Notes: a model not told the origin generated them from the letters alone. DNA of 64,000 nucleotides from Planctomycetota bacterium (GCA_029260735.1 JAJDCR010000119.1:1-64000), one strand, 5' to 3'. Positions 52,793 to 62,214 are shown, counted from the first letter of the stretch. Translations and numbers: made by a program.

Positions 52793-55384
52793 GTGGTGGA
52801 GGAAAAGGCAAAAAATGTTAAGGATGTATTGGCTAGACCTGTCAAAAAGAAGGCTCCTTCTCTAGCTGAAATTCTTGCGAATGAAGACAGTCGAAAAAAA
52901 AAGAAAAAGCCTTCTTTTTTTGCTGAGGGAGAAACTAGAGAAGAAGAGGTAACAGCAAATAGGCCATTGAACGAGGATCTTGAATCTAATTGTGCTACCG
53001 AAATTGTAGAACGCCCTCGCCTTGCATCAGAAAATTTGAGCAGACAAAAAACACAGCCTATAAAAAATGTTCAAATAGACTCCCTCCAAGAAAACACGAT
53101 AGACGTCTCTCTTCCTCCTACAGAACCTGAGTTGCCTCCTTTACCTCCGGGTTATGAGTACATTGAAAAAATTGCCCACGGTGGCTACGGAGAAGTCTGG
53201 TTAGCTCATAATAGTTATGTCCAACGCAAAGAAGCTGTTAAAATACTAAAACAAGCACGAGAAATTGACCACCAACGCTTTTGTCGCGAAATTCGAATAA
53301 CGGCAGGACTAAGCCACCCTAACATCATGACCATCTACTATGCTAATCCAGAGCAAATGTATTTCATTATGGAGTACTTGGATGGAGGAACCTTTGGGGC
53401 TTTTCTTAAATCGCCTCGCTATTCTCTAGAAGAAGGTTTAGAGTACTTTCAGCAAATTTTAGAGGGGCTTGAGTTTGCTCATAAAGAAGGTTTAGTTCAT
53501 CGTGATTTAAAGCCGGAAAATATTCTTTTTAGCAGCAATCAAACTCCTAAGGTTACTGATTTTGGTTTAGCTAAGCAAACTGCTGACGAAGAGTGTTTAA
53601 CCGGCAGTTATGTTGTCATGGGGACTCCTATTTACATGGCACCCGAACAATGGCAGGGAGCTCGAAATGTAGATCATCGTTGTGATATTTGGGCTATGGG
53701 AGTAATTCTTTACCGAATGTTAGCCGGGCAAGTACCTTTTCCCCAAATTAAGGGAATTGCTCTTGGAAATGCTATTATCGGGGCAAAAATACCTACCCCC
53801 TCAGAAGTGAGAGCAGATCTTTCTTTTTTGGGGAAAAAGGTGGAAAAAATATGTCTAAAGGCTTTGGAAAAGGACAGCAGTAGAAGATATCAGTCTATGG
53901 GGGAGATGAACGCAGACCTTGGCAAAATTCTAAAACCTTCCTTTCCCAGCCCTGAAGATGAGCTAACGAAAGATTCTCTCTCTCCTATTCCAGCAAGGCC
54001 TACTCAGAAAAAAGAAGGCCCTTCGCAGATTTCCTCTCCCTCGATTGACTTTCCTTCTTCGACCTCTCGTCCTAAAAGATCTCCCGGCTTTGCTCCTTTT
54101 GATCCGAATGCTAATCTCAAATCAAAACACATTGGGCAAACCAGAAAACTCGAAAAGCGCTCCATATCTCCTGATACAGAAGTAAGAAGCAAGCCTAAAA
54201 GAACTTTAGCTCAAGTTTTGGCTAAGCAAAAACGGAAATTAAAAACAGCGAGCTGGCTGGTAAAAGGGCCTGTTCACTTAATAAATACTTTCATTGTCCT
54301 TCTGGTTCTTTATACAGGTTTGTGGTTACTTCTTCCTCATCTTTTACCACCTCCACAAGACCTTTTTGCTAAGTCACAAGAAGGAGCAAAAAACGTTTAT
54401 CTATCTCTTAAAACAAAATGGAATCGTTTTACAGAAACTATTCAGTTTTTTGAAAACCCTTCGGAAATAAAAGAAACCTCACAGAATGAAGGGCCAAAAG
54501 AATTTCCTCATATGTGGCCAGAAGATCTTTGGAAACAATGTTGGAATAAAGAAGATCAGCTAGTGGATTTTACTAGCTCTTTTTGGGAAAAACTTCCTTC
54601 CCCTCACAAAAATGTCTATGCTCGTGAATACCAAAAATGGTACGCCCAGTCTCGAGGTTTAGAAGTTGTTCATACTTTTAGAGTTTTAGAAGTTCCCTTT
54701 ACCATGGTTTTAATTCCACCTGGAAAATCTTGGATCGGCTCTTCTTTAAATGAAGTTGATCGCACTACAAGTGAAGTCCGTTATAAAGCCAAAATTAAAA
54801 AAGCTTTCTGGCTTGGGCAAACGGAAGTAAATCAAAAACAATGGCAACAATTAACCCAAGAAAGCCCTTGGGAAAAAGAAAAATATAGCCCCAAAGAAAC
54901 CGATGCCGTAGCTAGCTATATTAGTTTAGCTGATATTAAGCTTAAACTCCTACCTCGTTTAGGACCATACTTTGGGCTTCCTCGAGAAGAAGAGTGGGAA
55001 TATGCTTGCCGCAGTGGTTCTGTGACGAGGTTCTACTGGGGGGACGACTTAGAAGGAGAGGAAGCCGACAAATATGCTTGGCATACGGGCAACACTTTTG
55101 AAAAACAAAATAAATTTTCTCAAGTTAATTCTCTCAAAAGACCAAATACCTGGGATCTTTATGATATGAGTGGGAATGTAGCTGAATGGTGCGTATGTTC
55201 TCCCTTTTTCAAAATCCAATGGCCCGATAAACGTATTCCCCCTTATCTGTTACGAGGAGGAAGCTGGAGATCTAAGCTTTCTTCGCTACGTAGTGCAAGC
55301 AGAAGTTACAGTAGTTTCAAAAAAAAGCGAGAACACCAAGGTTTGCGCTTAAAGTGCAGCCTTCTTCTAGAAGAAGAGAAATAG
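52793..55384 (+). CDS. Membrane Ser/Thr protein kinase fused to SUMF1 (FGE-like) domain
   Basis: 863 residues from a GTG seven bases after AAGGAGGG. A Pro/Lys-rich N-terminal tail is followed by a kinase domain (about 118-380) with IAHGGYGEVWLA, EAVKILK, LVHRDLKPENILF, VTDFGLAKQ and MAPEQW, all catalytic residues present. A disordered linker and one membrane helix (LINTFIVLLVLYTGLWLLL, about 500) follow. Then come the module WPEDLWKQCWN...DFTSSFW (about 580-620) and a SUMF1 domain (about 635-860) with MVLIPPGKSWIGSS, EEEWEYACRSG and GNVAEWC. The kinase faces the cytoplasm and the SUMF1 part lies outside. The paired catalytic Cys are missing, so it is likely a sensor or binding domain. Confidence 0.92.
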   Translation: MVEEKAKNVKDVLARPVKKKAPSLAEILANEDSRKKKKKPSFFAEGETREEEVTANRPLNEDLESNCATEIVERPRLASENLSRQKTQPIKNVQIDSLQENTIDVSLPPTEPELPPLPPGYEYIEKIAHGGYGEVWLAHNSYVQRKEAVKILKQAREIDHQRFCREIRITAGLSHPNIMTIYYANPEQMYFIMEYLDGGTFGAFLKSPRYSLEEGLEYFQQILEGLEFAHKEGLVHRDLKPENILFSSNQTPKVTDFGLAKQTADEECLTGSYVVMGTPIYMAPEQWQGARNVDHRCDIWAMGVILYRMLAGQVPFPQIKGIALGNAIIGAKIPTPSEVRADLSFLGKKVEKICLKALEKDSSRRYQSMGEMNADLGKILKPSFPSPEDELTKDSLSPIPARPTQKKEGPSQISSPSIDFPSSTSRPKRSPGFAPFDPNANLKSKHIGQTRKLEKRSISPDTEVRSKPKRTLAQVLAKQKRKLKTASWLVKGPVHLINTFIVLLVLYTGLWLLLPHLLPPPQDLFAKSQEGAKNVYLSLKTKWNRFTETIQFFENPSEIKETSQNEGPKEFPHMWPEDLWKQCWNKEDQLVDFTSSFWEKLPSPHKNVYAREYQKWYAQSRGLEVVHTFRVLEVPFTMVLIPPGKSWIGSSLNEVDRTTSEVRYKAKIKKAFWLGQTEVNQKQWQQLTQESPWEKEKYSPKETDAVASYISLADIKLKLLPRLGPYFGLPREEEWEYACRSGSVTRFYWGDDLEGEEADKYAWHTGNTFEKQNKFSQVNSLKRPNTWDLYDMSGNVAEWCVCSPFFKIQWPDKRIPPYLLRGGSWRSKLSSLRSASRSYSSFKKKREHQGLRLKCSLLLEEEK

Positions 55385-55426
55385 AAGAAAATTTCTGTTT
55401 ATTACGCACTATTTATACAGTACTGA

Positions 55427-55708
55427 ATTTTGAGTAGAAAAGAATTTCACGCAAAGGCGCAAAGAAAAGCAAAGGAAGAGGTAAAAAATCTTTCTCTTGA
55501 TCTTGAAATTCTTCGAATTTATCTCTTGCCTGGATTCTTTTTCTCCTTGGCGTCTTTGCGCCTTTACGTGAACTTTTTCTTTTTTCAACTTTAAGACGCA
55601 CTCTTTTTACTGTACCTTAAAAATATGCAAATCCAAATGCCTGTTTTTTCTTCTTATTTTCTCTATCCTTTAGCCCTTTTTTGTTTCCGTGTGTGAGAAG
55701 CCTGTATT
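55427..55708. repeat. CACGCAAAG-type intergenic repeat, copy 2
   Basis: It matches 48037-48308 from the TTTTGAGTAGAAAAGAATTT start to the GTGTGAGAAGCCTGTATT end, with a few indels. The inverted CGCAAAG pairs give it a hairpin. It fills most of the spacer between the kinase gene and the small 55737 gene, and its last bases could shape the leader of that gene. Confidence 0.9.
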
Positions 55709-55736
55709 AAAGAAATTTGTTTTAGGATGTGACAAT

Positions 55737-55919
55737 ATGACTAGCGATATTTGGAATGCCGTCTCTCAAGTGTTAGAGCAAGAAAATTTTAGCCAAGTAG
55801 CCTCTCAAACAGATAGGAGGCCGCTCATTCAAATGGCAAATGAGCTAGGGGGCCCTCCGATGCGTCTTCTTTATTCCAAAGTAATCGATGAATTTGGTAG
55901 AATTCCTCATAGAACTTAG
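55737..55919 (+). CDS. Small hypothetical protein (60 aa)
   Basis: 60 residues from the ATG at 55737, which follows AGGATGTGACA. The upstream GTG-type extension to 55689 would run into the repeat. The peptide has a mixed amphipathic composition (TSDIWNAVSQVLEQ, then RRPLIQMANELGGPP) with no membrane segment. No family is recognised, and nothing else supports it beyond a reasonable ribosome site and composition. Confidence 0.4.
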   Translation: MTSDIWNAVSQVLEQENFSQVASQTDRRPLIQMANELGGPPMRLLYSKVIDEFGRIPHRT

Positions 55920-56033
55920 CTCTAAATTTTCCTCTTAAAATTCAAAAATCACATTTCCTTCACTCCTCTATTGAAATCTTTTACCAATTTCTTTATACTA
56001 CTGCCAACGTTAAGAAAAAATTAAAATACCTTT

Positions 56034-57260
56034 TTGAATTTCAAGATGGATCTCAATATGAATTTTTCCCGGACTGCGCAATATGTAGTCACTTTGTTTG
56101 TTTTCCTGCTCTATTTTATCCCCTATCATCAAAGTACCTCTTTACTTTGGAAGGAAAACAGTGAAATCGAAGTTGATGTGTTCGAGACGAAAAAAATTTC
56201 TTCTCTCTCTGAAAAACCCTTTTACCAAGCGGGCTTCATTAATGAACTCCACGAAAATAGAATGTCGCATGTCTCGTCTATTTCAACGACCCCCAGCGGA
56301 AAAACTATTTGCCTCTGGTATTCTGGCTCCAGTGAAGGAGCACAAGACGTTTGTATTTACTCTTCTTTTTTCGAAAATGGCACTTGGAGTTCTCCAAAAA
56401 CAGTCATTGATCGGCGACAATGCTCCCGAGAATTACGTCGGCATGTCCGAAAACTAGGGAACTCAGTTATTTTTTCAAATGGAAAACGTCTCTGGCTATT
56501 TTTTTCTTCGACCACCATTGGTGGCTGGTCTATGACCTCCTTAAACTACAAGTACTCTTTAGACGACGGAGATACTTGGAGCAGAACTAGAAAAATGAAG
56601 CTAACTCCTTTTTTAAATTTGACAAACAATGTTAAAAACCAAGCTCTTTTTCTCAATGATGGATCATTCTTGCTTCCTGTTTACCGCGAATTTGAAACGG
56701 AAACGTCTCAAGTCGTTTGGGTAAAACCTTTCGAGCACACTATTCATTATCAAATTAGAAAAATGTCCGAGGCTCATAAAAAAGCTATTCAGCCTTCGTT
56801 AATACACAAAGAAGGAAACAAGCTGGTTTCATTCTTACGCAACAGTGGCCCTTCTCGAAATAAAAAGTTTATCTTACGCACAGAAAGCGAAGATCTCGGT
56901 TATTCTTGGTCTCCTTTAGAAGATACGACCTTGCCTAATCCAAACTCAGGCTTTGATATGCTCAAACTTCCTAATGGAAATTATCTAGGTGTAATTAACT
57001 ACTCTTTCATTGCTCGCAATGACCTGAGTATTGTGATATCTTACGATGAAGGAAAAACTTGGATAAAGCTAAAAACTATTGAGCACACTCCTTTTACCAC
57101 TAAAGCAGAGGAAAAGAAGTATTCTTACCCGACGTTAATTCGCGATAAGCAAGGCTTCTATCATATAAGCTATACCTATCATAAAGCTCATATCAAGCAC
57201 ATTACTTTCAATGATGCATGGATAAAAGAACAAGAGGGAGTCGCACCATTAACGGAATAA
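56034..57260 (+). CDS. Sialidase/BNR-repeat family protein
   Basis: 408 residues. An N-terminal hydrophobic segment (YVVTLFVFLLYFIPYH) acts as signal or anchor. The body is a beta-propeller with Asp-box motifs: YSLDDGDTWSRT (about 180), SEDLGYSWSPL (about 285) and SYDEGKTWIKL (about 345). RMSHVSSI and LRRHVRKLGNSVIF lie near the front. The fold is that of exo-sialidases and related lectins; I cannot confirm the full catalytic Arg triad by eye. In-frame ATGs at 56034, 56046 and 56058 are all possible starts. The gene overlaps the next membrane protein by about 43 bases, so the three genes probably form one unit. Confidence 0.75.
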   Translation: MNFKMDLNMNFSRTAQYVVTLFVFLLYFIPYHQSTSLLWKENSEIEVDVFETKKISSLSEKPFYQAGFINELHENRMSHVSSISTTPSGKTICLWYSGSSEGAQDVCIYSSFFENGTWSSPKTVIDRRQCSRELRRHVRKLGNSVIFSNGKRLWLFFSSTTIGGWSMTSLNYKYSLDDGDTWSRTRKMKLTPFLNLTNNVKNQALFLNDGSFLLPVYREFETETSQVVWVKPFEHTIHYQIRKMSEAHKKAIQPSLIHKEGNKLVSFLRNSGPSRNKKFILRTESEDLGYSWSPLEDTTLPNPNSGFDMLKLPNGNYLGVINYSFIARNDLSIVISYDEGKTWIKLKTIEHTPFTTKAEEKKYSYPTLIRDKQGFYHISYTYHKAHIKHITFNDAWIKEQEGVAPLTE

Positions 57261-57865
57261 TAGAATTTGTCTCAATTGCTATGCTCACTGTTTTGTTCAG
57301 CTATAACTTAGGTAAGCTTTTTCGGATGAAAAAAAAAGCTCAGCAATTTTTTGTTCTATTCTCTCTTGGAGTTGTTTTTATTCCATTGCCAACACTTAGT
57401 CCTGCTCAGTATACCCTTTCTCTATTACCAAATTTTTCAATAGGCACAATTGCTCTTTTAGGGATTTTTCTAGGGAAACAATTAAAAGGAGTAAAGCTTT
57501 TTTCTTCTCAAGATTTTGCTTTGCTCTGCGCGTGGAATCTTTTACTTTCCTTAAGCCTATATGCTTCTTCATTTTCTCTGATAGCTTTTGATCTTTACTA
57601 TCTGGGCTATGGATTTTCTGGATGGTTTATCATAACCGCTGGTTTAACTTTAATTCTTCTTTTCCAACAAAGCCAGCTATTCTATATTTTCTTGGCTTAC
57701 ATCATTGCGTTTAACCTAAATCTGTCTTACGCTAATAATTTTTTTGACTATATTGTCGATCCTCTTGCTGCGTTAATATCTCTCTTCGTATTGATTTGGA
57801 TGGCAGTACAACTCATTTTTCATAAAGGCTTTACTCGTGCTAAAGAACAAAGGGTTTGCAACTAA
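57218..57865 (+). CDS. Multi-pass membrane protein, family not recognised
   Basis: Up to 215 residues with about six hydrophobic helices and little soluble sequence. The start is uncertain: the ATG at 57218 lies inside the sialidase end; the next in-frame ATG is at 57281. It overlaps the following membrane gene by 29 bases. Together with the sialidase-like gene it looks like a small envelope glycan module, a judgement based on position only. Confidence 0.6.
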   Translation: MDKRTRGSRTINGIIEFVSIAMLTVLFSYNLGKLFRMKKKAQQFFVLFSLGVVFIPLPTLSPAQYTLSLLPNFSIGTIALLGIFLGKQLKGVKLFSSQDFALLCAWNLLLSLSLYASSFSLIAFDLYYLGYGFSGWFIITAGLTLILLFQQSQLFYIFLAYIIAFNLNLSYANNFFDYIVDPLAALISLFVLIWMAVQLIFHKGFTRAKEQRVCN

Positions 57866-58535
57866 ATTTGAAAGTTTCTTTTTTGGCTCTGTCTCTACTC
57901 TTGTACTCGTTGGTTTTTACTTAGCCATAGTTGATGAGTCTGTTTTTCGAAATTTCTATGTAATGGAAGATGGACTTATCGAATGGCTTACAGTAATTGC
58001 GTTAGCAGCAGGGGCCAGTATTTCCTTTCGACGGCTAGTTCTGCTTCGCTCAGAAAAAACTTATCTTTTTTTGGGATTTCTGGGAGCTTGTAGTTTGGTC
58101 TTTTTATTCGGAGCTGGGGAAGAAATTTCTTGGGGACAAAGGATTTTTAACCTAGAAACTCCCGAAGGATTAAAAAGTATCAATGCTCAAGGAGAGTTGA
58201 ATCTACATAATATTCGAGTGGGAAAAGTAAAGATTAACAAGCTAGTTTTTGGTCTTATTCTAGGGATTTTAATAGGAATTTATTTGAGTTTGGTTCCTCT
58301 TCTTTATGCTAAATCCCCTAAAGCAAAGAGAATAATGGACAGTTGTGCTGTTCCCATCCCTCGTCCTATTCATATCATTTGTTTTATTCTTCTGTTTTTC
58401 ATAACTGCACAAACGCCTTCCGGAAAAAGAGGGGAAATAAGAGAGTTTTTGGGAGCAAGTGTATTTCTTAGTATTTTACTATCTCCTGCCAATCGGGAGA
58501 TTTTTGAACATGAGAACAAGAAAGAGCAAGAGTAG
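57837..58535 (+). CDS. Conserved membrane protein with FGAGEEISWGQRIF motif
   Basis: 232 residues from a GTG start. Six or so helices; between helices three and four sits FLFGAGEEISWGQRIFNL, followed by ELNLHNIRVGK. This acidic/Trp/Arg pattern is a signature I have seen in conserved bacterial membrane proteins of unknown function, and the E-E and His residues in it could be a catalytic or metal site. It overlaps the previous gene and ends 54 bases before a further membrane gene. Confidence 0.7.
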   Translation: MLKNKGFATKFESFFFGSVSTLVLVGFYLAIVDESVFRNFYVMEDGLIEWLTVIALAAGASISFRRLVLLRSEKTYLFLGFLGACSLVFLFGAGEEISWGQRIFNLETPEGLKSINAQGELNLHNIRVGKVKINKLVFGLILGILIGIYLSLVPLLYAKSPKAKRIMDSCAVPIPRPIHIICFILLFFITAQTPSGKRGEIREFLGASVFLSILLSPANREIFEHENKKEQE

Positions 58536-58588
58536 GCTCTGGGCAATTCTGAATTATTCTGAGTAATCGAAGGTAAGAGGAAATTGGA

Positions 58589-60640
58589 ATGGGCGAAAGT
58601 TATTACGAATTCACTCCGAAACGTCGGTATAAAATGCAAGGTTGTTTTCTTTATACCGCCTACTTTGGAATTAGTTTTACAGTTTTGTCAATTATAGGAC
58701 TGATGGGGCATGATTTTCTCACTAATCGTGGCTGGGATCCGTCCTTCTCAAGAAATATATGGATTTCTCTTACTATTGTCCCTTCTTTTTTTATTCTTAT
58801 TTCTCTCCTCCGGAGTTATAAACAAAGGGGGGTCGATAAAATATCTCTTCTTCCTCATGCTTTGGCCTGGCAAGAGGGAGGAAAAAGACAAACCTGCTCT
58901 TATGGCGAAATTCAAACTATTCGTTTCTTCCGAGCCTTGCAAAAAGAAGGAGAAAGATTAACTGTTATTACAACAAAAGGACAAAAGCTCCATGTGGCCC
59001 AAATGACAGATCTTTTCTCTCTTTTTCAGAAACTCAGCTACTTAGCTCGACCTCATCTTCACCAACGTCATCTGGAGTCGTTAGAAAAGGGAGAGTGCAT
59101 TTCTTTTCCTCAACCTCTACGCTTAGGTTGGATTTCTCTATTTCTATCCTTAGTGTTTTTAACATCAGCTTGCTTTACTATATACACAAGTATTCAAAAA
59201 GAAGCTTACCTATTAGATTTACCCGACTTTGTCAGTAGCCTCATCACAGCAACATCTCTTTTTCTTATCGCCTTTTGGCTTATTCGTCGCTTTATTAATA
59301 TTAGAGAAGGTGGTTTTGTTATTTCTTCCAATGGAATTGGGCGGATTAGCTCTACTGAACCTACTGAAGTCAAATGGAAAGAAATGAGCAAGATTTTAGT
59401 CCTAGAAAAAGAAGGGCTTACTCTAGAGGATAAGTTCCAAAAGAAATACAGGCTAAACTTAGAAGCAGATAATTTTGATGCTTGCTGCGCTCTTTTAATC
59501 CAGCATTTACCCCTACGTCTTTTTTCATGGCACCCTCATTTTCCTCGTAAGGTTTCCTTAGTTAAAAACCAACTCGAAGTTTCTATTTACTACCATGATA
59601 TAATTATTGGCTCCTATCCTTTACGTTGCTGGACATATGTGACAAGAGGCTTAAGTGTTTATCACCAAAAAGAACTTATCTTTACCATATATTGCGAAGA
59701 AGAAGAAAGAGCTCATGATTATCCCCGAGATTTACTCGACCTTATTAAACAGTTTTTGCCCTTAGCTCAGGAAGGTAACACTGTTGATACTGGCGAGTAT
59801 ACAGAATTAGGTCAAGGTTTTCTTGGTCGAGAAGATTTTAAAGGTATTGCCTACACTAATCCGACAAACCACCAATACGACGGAATCTATGTCAACTACC
59901 CCTATGAGTATCTAACTGCTATTTTCTTAACAGAGAAAGAAATGGAAGTGGTTAAAGAATTTGGAGTCGGGCGTATTCTTTACCGATTGGGTAAAACCTA
60001 TCAGTTTTACCCCTTTCCTTATTGGACTTCTCGGGCCCGTCCAGAGGTAGCAGAAGAAAACGAAGGAAGTGCCTTAATGGAGTTACCTCGTATTTCTTTA
60101 AAAGGAGCTCTTGCTTGGTTAGATCATGAGAAAAAAAAGGTAACTTTAAAAATAGATCCCGAATTTTTTCCAGAATACCAAGAAAAACTAGAAGAGATTC
60201 CTCGAGATATTCCCTTTGCTTTTCTTTGTGAAATAGAACCTGAAATAGATAGTGCTTTAGTTTGGCATGCCAATCAGCGTAATCCAGAAGTCTTTTCAGA
60301 AGATGAAGAAGTTCTCTGGACAAATGGTTTTTATCTTGCTTTTTGTCCTCGCCAAGAAGAAGACTGTGCTACCATATTGGAAGATGGCTTTACAGTTCTA
60401 TTGACAGACGATTCTTGGCCTAAATTACGTCAGGCTTTGAACAAAGGGAAAGATATTGAAATTCCCAGTAGCTCTCCCAATAAAAATAGTTTTTCGTTAG
60501 AATGGAAAACGGAAAAACCTTCTTTTCCTAAACAGAAATCCAGTTCTAGTGACTTAAAAAATCAAGAAGAGAATGAAGAAAACAAAGAAATAGACAAAGA
60601 AAGCGATAAGGAAAACCAGAAAGAAAGCGACAACGAATAA
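58589..60640 (+). CDS. Large membrane protein with PH-like modules and charged C-terminal tail
   Basis: 683 residues. Two hydrophobic pairs (about 22-70 and 175-230) are each followed by a beta-rich, PH-like segment (LPHALAWQEGGKRQTCSYGEI and ISSNGIGRISSTEPTEVKW). A long soluble part (about 290-620) shows no known motif. The last 60 residues are highly charged (ENEENKEIDKESDKEN). It resembles in plan the PH protein at 26930, but the soluble domain differs. The ATG follows GAGGAAATTGGA. Function unknown, probably membrane-bound with cytoplasmic domains. Confidence 0.65.
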   Translation: MGESYYEFTPKRRYKMQGCFLYTAYFGISFTVLSIIGLMGHDFLTNRGWDPSFSRNIWISLTIVPSFFILISLLRSYKQRGVDKISLLPHALAWQEGGKRQTCSYGEIQTIRFFRALQKEGERLTVITTKGQKLHVAQMTDLFSLFQKLSYLARPHLHQRHLESLEKGECISFPQPLRLGWISLFLSLVFLTSACFTIYTSIQKEAYLLDLPDFVSSLITATSLFLIAFWLIRRFINIREGGFVISSNGIGRISSTEPTEVKWKEMSKILVLEKEGLTLEDKFQKKYRLNLEADNFDACCALLIQHLPLRLFSWHPHFPRKVSLVKNQLEVSIYYHDIIIGSYPLRCWTYVTRGLSVYHQKELIFTIYCEEEERAHDYPRDLLDLIKQFLPLAQEGNTVDTGEYTELGQGFLGREDFKGIAYTNPTNHQYDGIYVNYPYEYLTAIFLTEKEMEVVKEFGVGRILYRLGKTYQFYPFPYWTSRARPEVAEENEGSALMELPRISLKGALAWLDHEKKKVTLKIDPEFFPEYQEKLEEIPRDIPFAFLCEIEPEIDSALVWHANQRNPEVFSEDEEVLWTNGFYLAFCPRQEEDCATILEDGFTVLLTDDSWPKLRQALNKGKDIEIPSSSPNKNSFSLEWKTEKPSFPKQKSSSSDLKNQEENEENKEIDKESDKENQKESDNE

Positions 60641-60752
60641 ATTGAAAATATGCGTTTGGATTTTGAGTTTTAGCCTCATAGGCTGCCTTGATTGCTGCGA
60701 TGATTCATCCTCTAAGCTAAAGACTTAGGGGTTTTCTCACCACATTTTTATA

Positions 60753-60795
60753 AAAAAGAAGATTTTTCTCCTGAATAAAAAAATCTTCTTTTTTA
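60753..60795. terminator. Bidirectional intrinsic terminator
   Basis: AAAAAAGAAGATTTTT and AAAAAATCTTCTTTTTT form a long stem with T runs on both strands. It lies between the plus-strand membrane gene and the minus-strand gene that ends here, so it can serve both. Confidence 0.8.
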
Positions 60796-61116
60796 GACCA
60801 TACAGAAATCTTCTATTTGGGGTTCTGTCCCCATTTTTCCTTGTGCTAAAATTTTGCCAAAAGTATTGCAGTTGTCCCAAAAGGAAAGAGTGTATTTGTA
60901 GGTCATATAAATAATTCCATTTTCATCTACTCCTCCCATACTCTGTTCTTTTGTAAAGAGTAAGTTACCTTCCATCTCAGTTGATTGAGGCAAGGATGGT
61001 TTTTTTTTGAGCTCACCAAAAGCTTGGTATCTACTAACTCCTGCTTTTTTTTCTAAAAAAAGAAGAGGAGAAAATAGAGTAAAGGAATATTTACCTAAAT
61101 CAACTACTTGAGACAT
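60793..61116 (-). CDS. Hypothetical protein (~107 aa)
   Basis: About 107 residues from the ATG at 61116 (GGAG six bases upstream); the ATG at 61128 is also possible. Beta-rich composition, with no signal or membrane helix (YSFTLFSPLLFLEKKAG at the front, IIYMTYKYTLSFWDNC in the middle). Its stop lies in a bidirectional terminator. No family is recognised. Confidence 0.55.
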   Translation of the reverse strand: MSQVVDLGKYSFTLFSPLLFLEKKAGVSRYQAFGELKKKPSLPQSTEMEGNLLFTKEQSMGGVDENGIIYMTYKYTLSFWDNCNTFGKILAQGKMGTEPQIEDFCMV

Positions 61117-61395
61117 TTTCTGCTCCATTCACTTCCAGCAAAAGATCCTATATTTATTTTGTCAATGTTATAATACAACATCAACTCTCTTTCTGTCAAA
61201 AAAAAATATTCTTTTTTTCTCTTCAAAAAAGAGAGAATCCCTTTTAAACAGCGCTATAAGCATAAAAATAAGCGCAGAGAAAAATTCGCTAAAAGTAAAA
61301 AAATGCTTTTAAAGATTGTGATTTAGGAGTTTTAAAAGAGAGGGGAATGGAGGAAGTAATTTTAGGTAGGGGAATAGGGGGGATTAGGAAACCCG

Positions 61396-61419
61396 AAGAT
61401 GGGCCAAAAGGCCCATCTT
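61396..61419. terminator. Perfect 10-bp hairpin after the RRM gene
   Basis: AAGATGGGCC and GGCCCATCTT enclose an AAAA loop (UUUU in the minus-strand RNA). It lies just past the RRM gene stop. No T tract follows on the minus strand, so it may stabilise the 3' end rather than terminate. The upstream stretch 61129-61395 has no gene. Confidence 0.55.
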
Positions 61420-61432
61420 TCAGGTAAAGCTT

Positions 61433-61702
61433 TTAGTAGCGAGGTCTACGAGGACGATTCTCTCTTGGCTTAGCTTCATTTACCTTAAGAGTTCTTCCTT
61501 GTACTTCGGCTCCATCAAGCTCTTCAATGGCTTTTTCTGCCTCATCTTTTTCAGACATTTCGACAAATCCAAAACCTTTGCTTCTACCTGTGTCTCTGTC
61601 AGAGATAACCTTGGCACTAGATACAGCACCAAATTCAGAAAACAAGTCTTCTAACTCACCTTCAGTGAGAGAAAAAGGTAGATTACCAACATAAATATTC
61701 AT
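61433..61702 (-). CDS. RNA-binding protein with single RRM domain
   Basis: 89 residues, a compact RRM with RNP2 IYVGNLPF at residue 3 and RNP1 SKGFGFVEM at about residue 42, then an Arg/Pro tail (RENRPRRPRY). Such small proteins bind single-stranded RNA and are often cold-induced in cyanobacteria and PVC bacteria. The 500-base upstream region with several hairpins could act in regulation. The ATG follows AAAGGAA. The family call is firm and the RNA targets unknown. Confidence 0.92.
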   Translation of the reverse strand: MNIYVGNLPFSLTEGELEDLFSEFGAVSSAKVISDRDTGRSKGFGFVEMSEKDEAEKAIEELDGAEVQGRTLKVNEAKPRENRPRRPRY

Positions 61703-62214
61703 TTAATATTCCTTTTGTCACATATAAACATAGAAAATCAGCGGCCGGCCGGTCACTAACCATACTGGTAGCTGAAAAACATAATAATTAGAAAGAAGAA
61801 AAATAGTTTTCTTCTATTTTGCTTAATCGTTAAAACGAATAAGCATTTGGTTAGTTTTTTGACAAAACATTCTTCTCTTTTTGTGAGAGAAAAATTAAGT
61901 TTTGTACATTTGCTTAGGTTTCTATATTTGTCTGAAAATTTCCTTTAGGAAATTTCCGGGAGCACCCAAAGTACTCCTAGATGAGGTCTTGATCAGTTCT
62001 AAGTAGCTATCTGCCAATCGTAAGTTCACATCCACCTAATCTCAAATATCTCAAATAAAGAGTCAAAACTAGCAAAAATATATCCAAGACATTACATCTT
62101 GTTTTCGATTTTCTTTTATACTATAGTTTTCATAGAAAATCCAATAAAATATTAAGAAAAACGAGGAAAAATGTTAAATATAATAAAAACTATTTTCTTC
62201 TACTGAGAAATCCC
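61703..62214. other. Long leader or spacer upstream of the RRM gene
   Basis: No gene found. Structures include the GC palindrome GGCCGGCC (near 61742), a short ACCA/TGGT hairpin near 61760 and a perfect AAATTTCC/GGAAATTT stem (61936-61955). On the minus strand these lie upstream of the RRM gene and may form a structured 5' untranslated region, as is common for cold-regulated RRM genes. This is inference. Confidence 0.4.
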
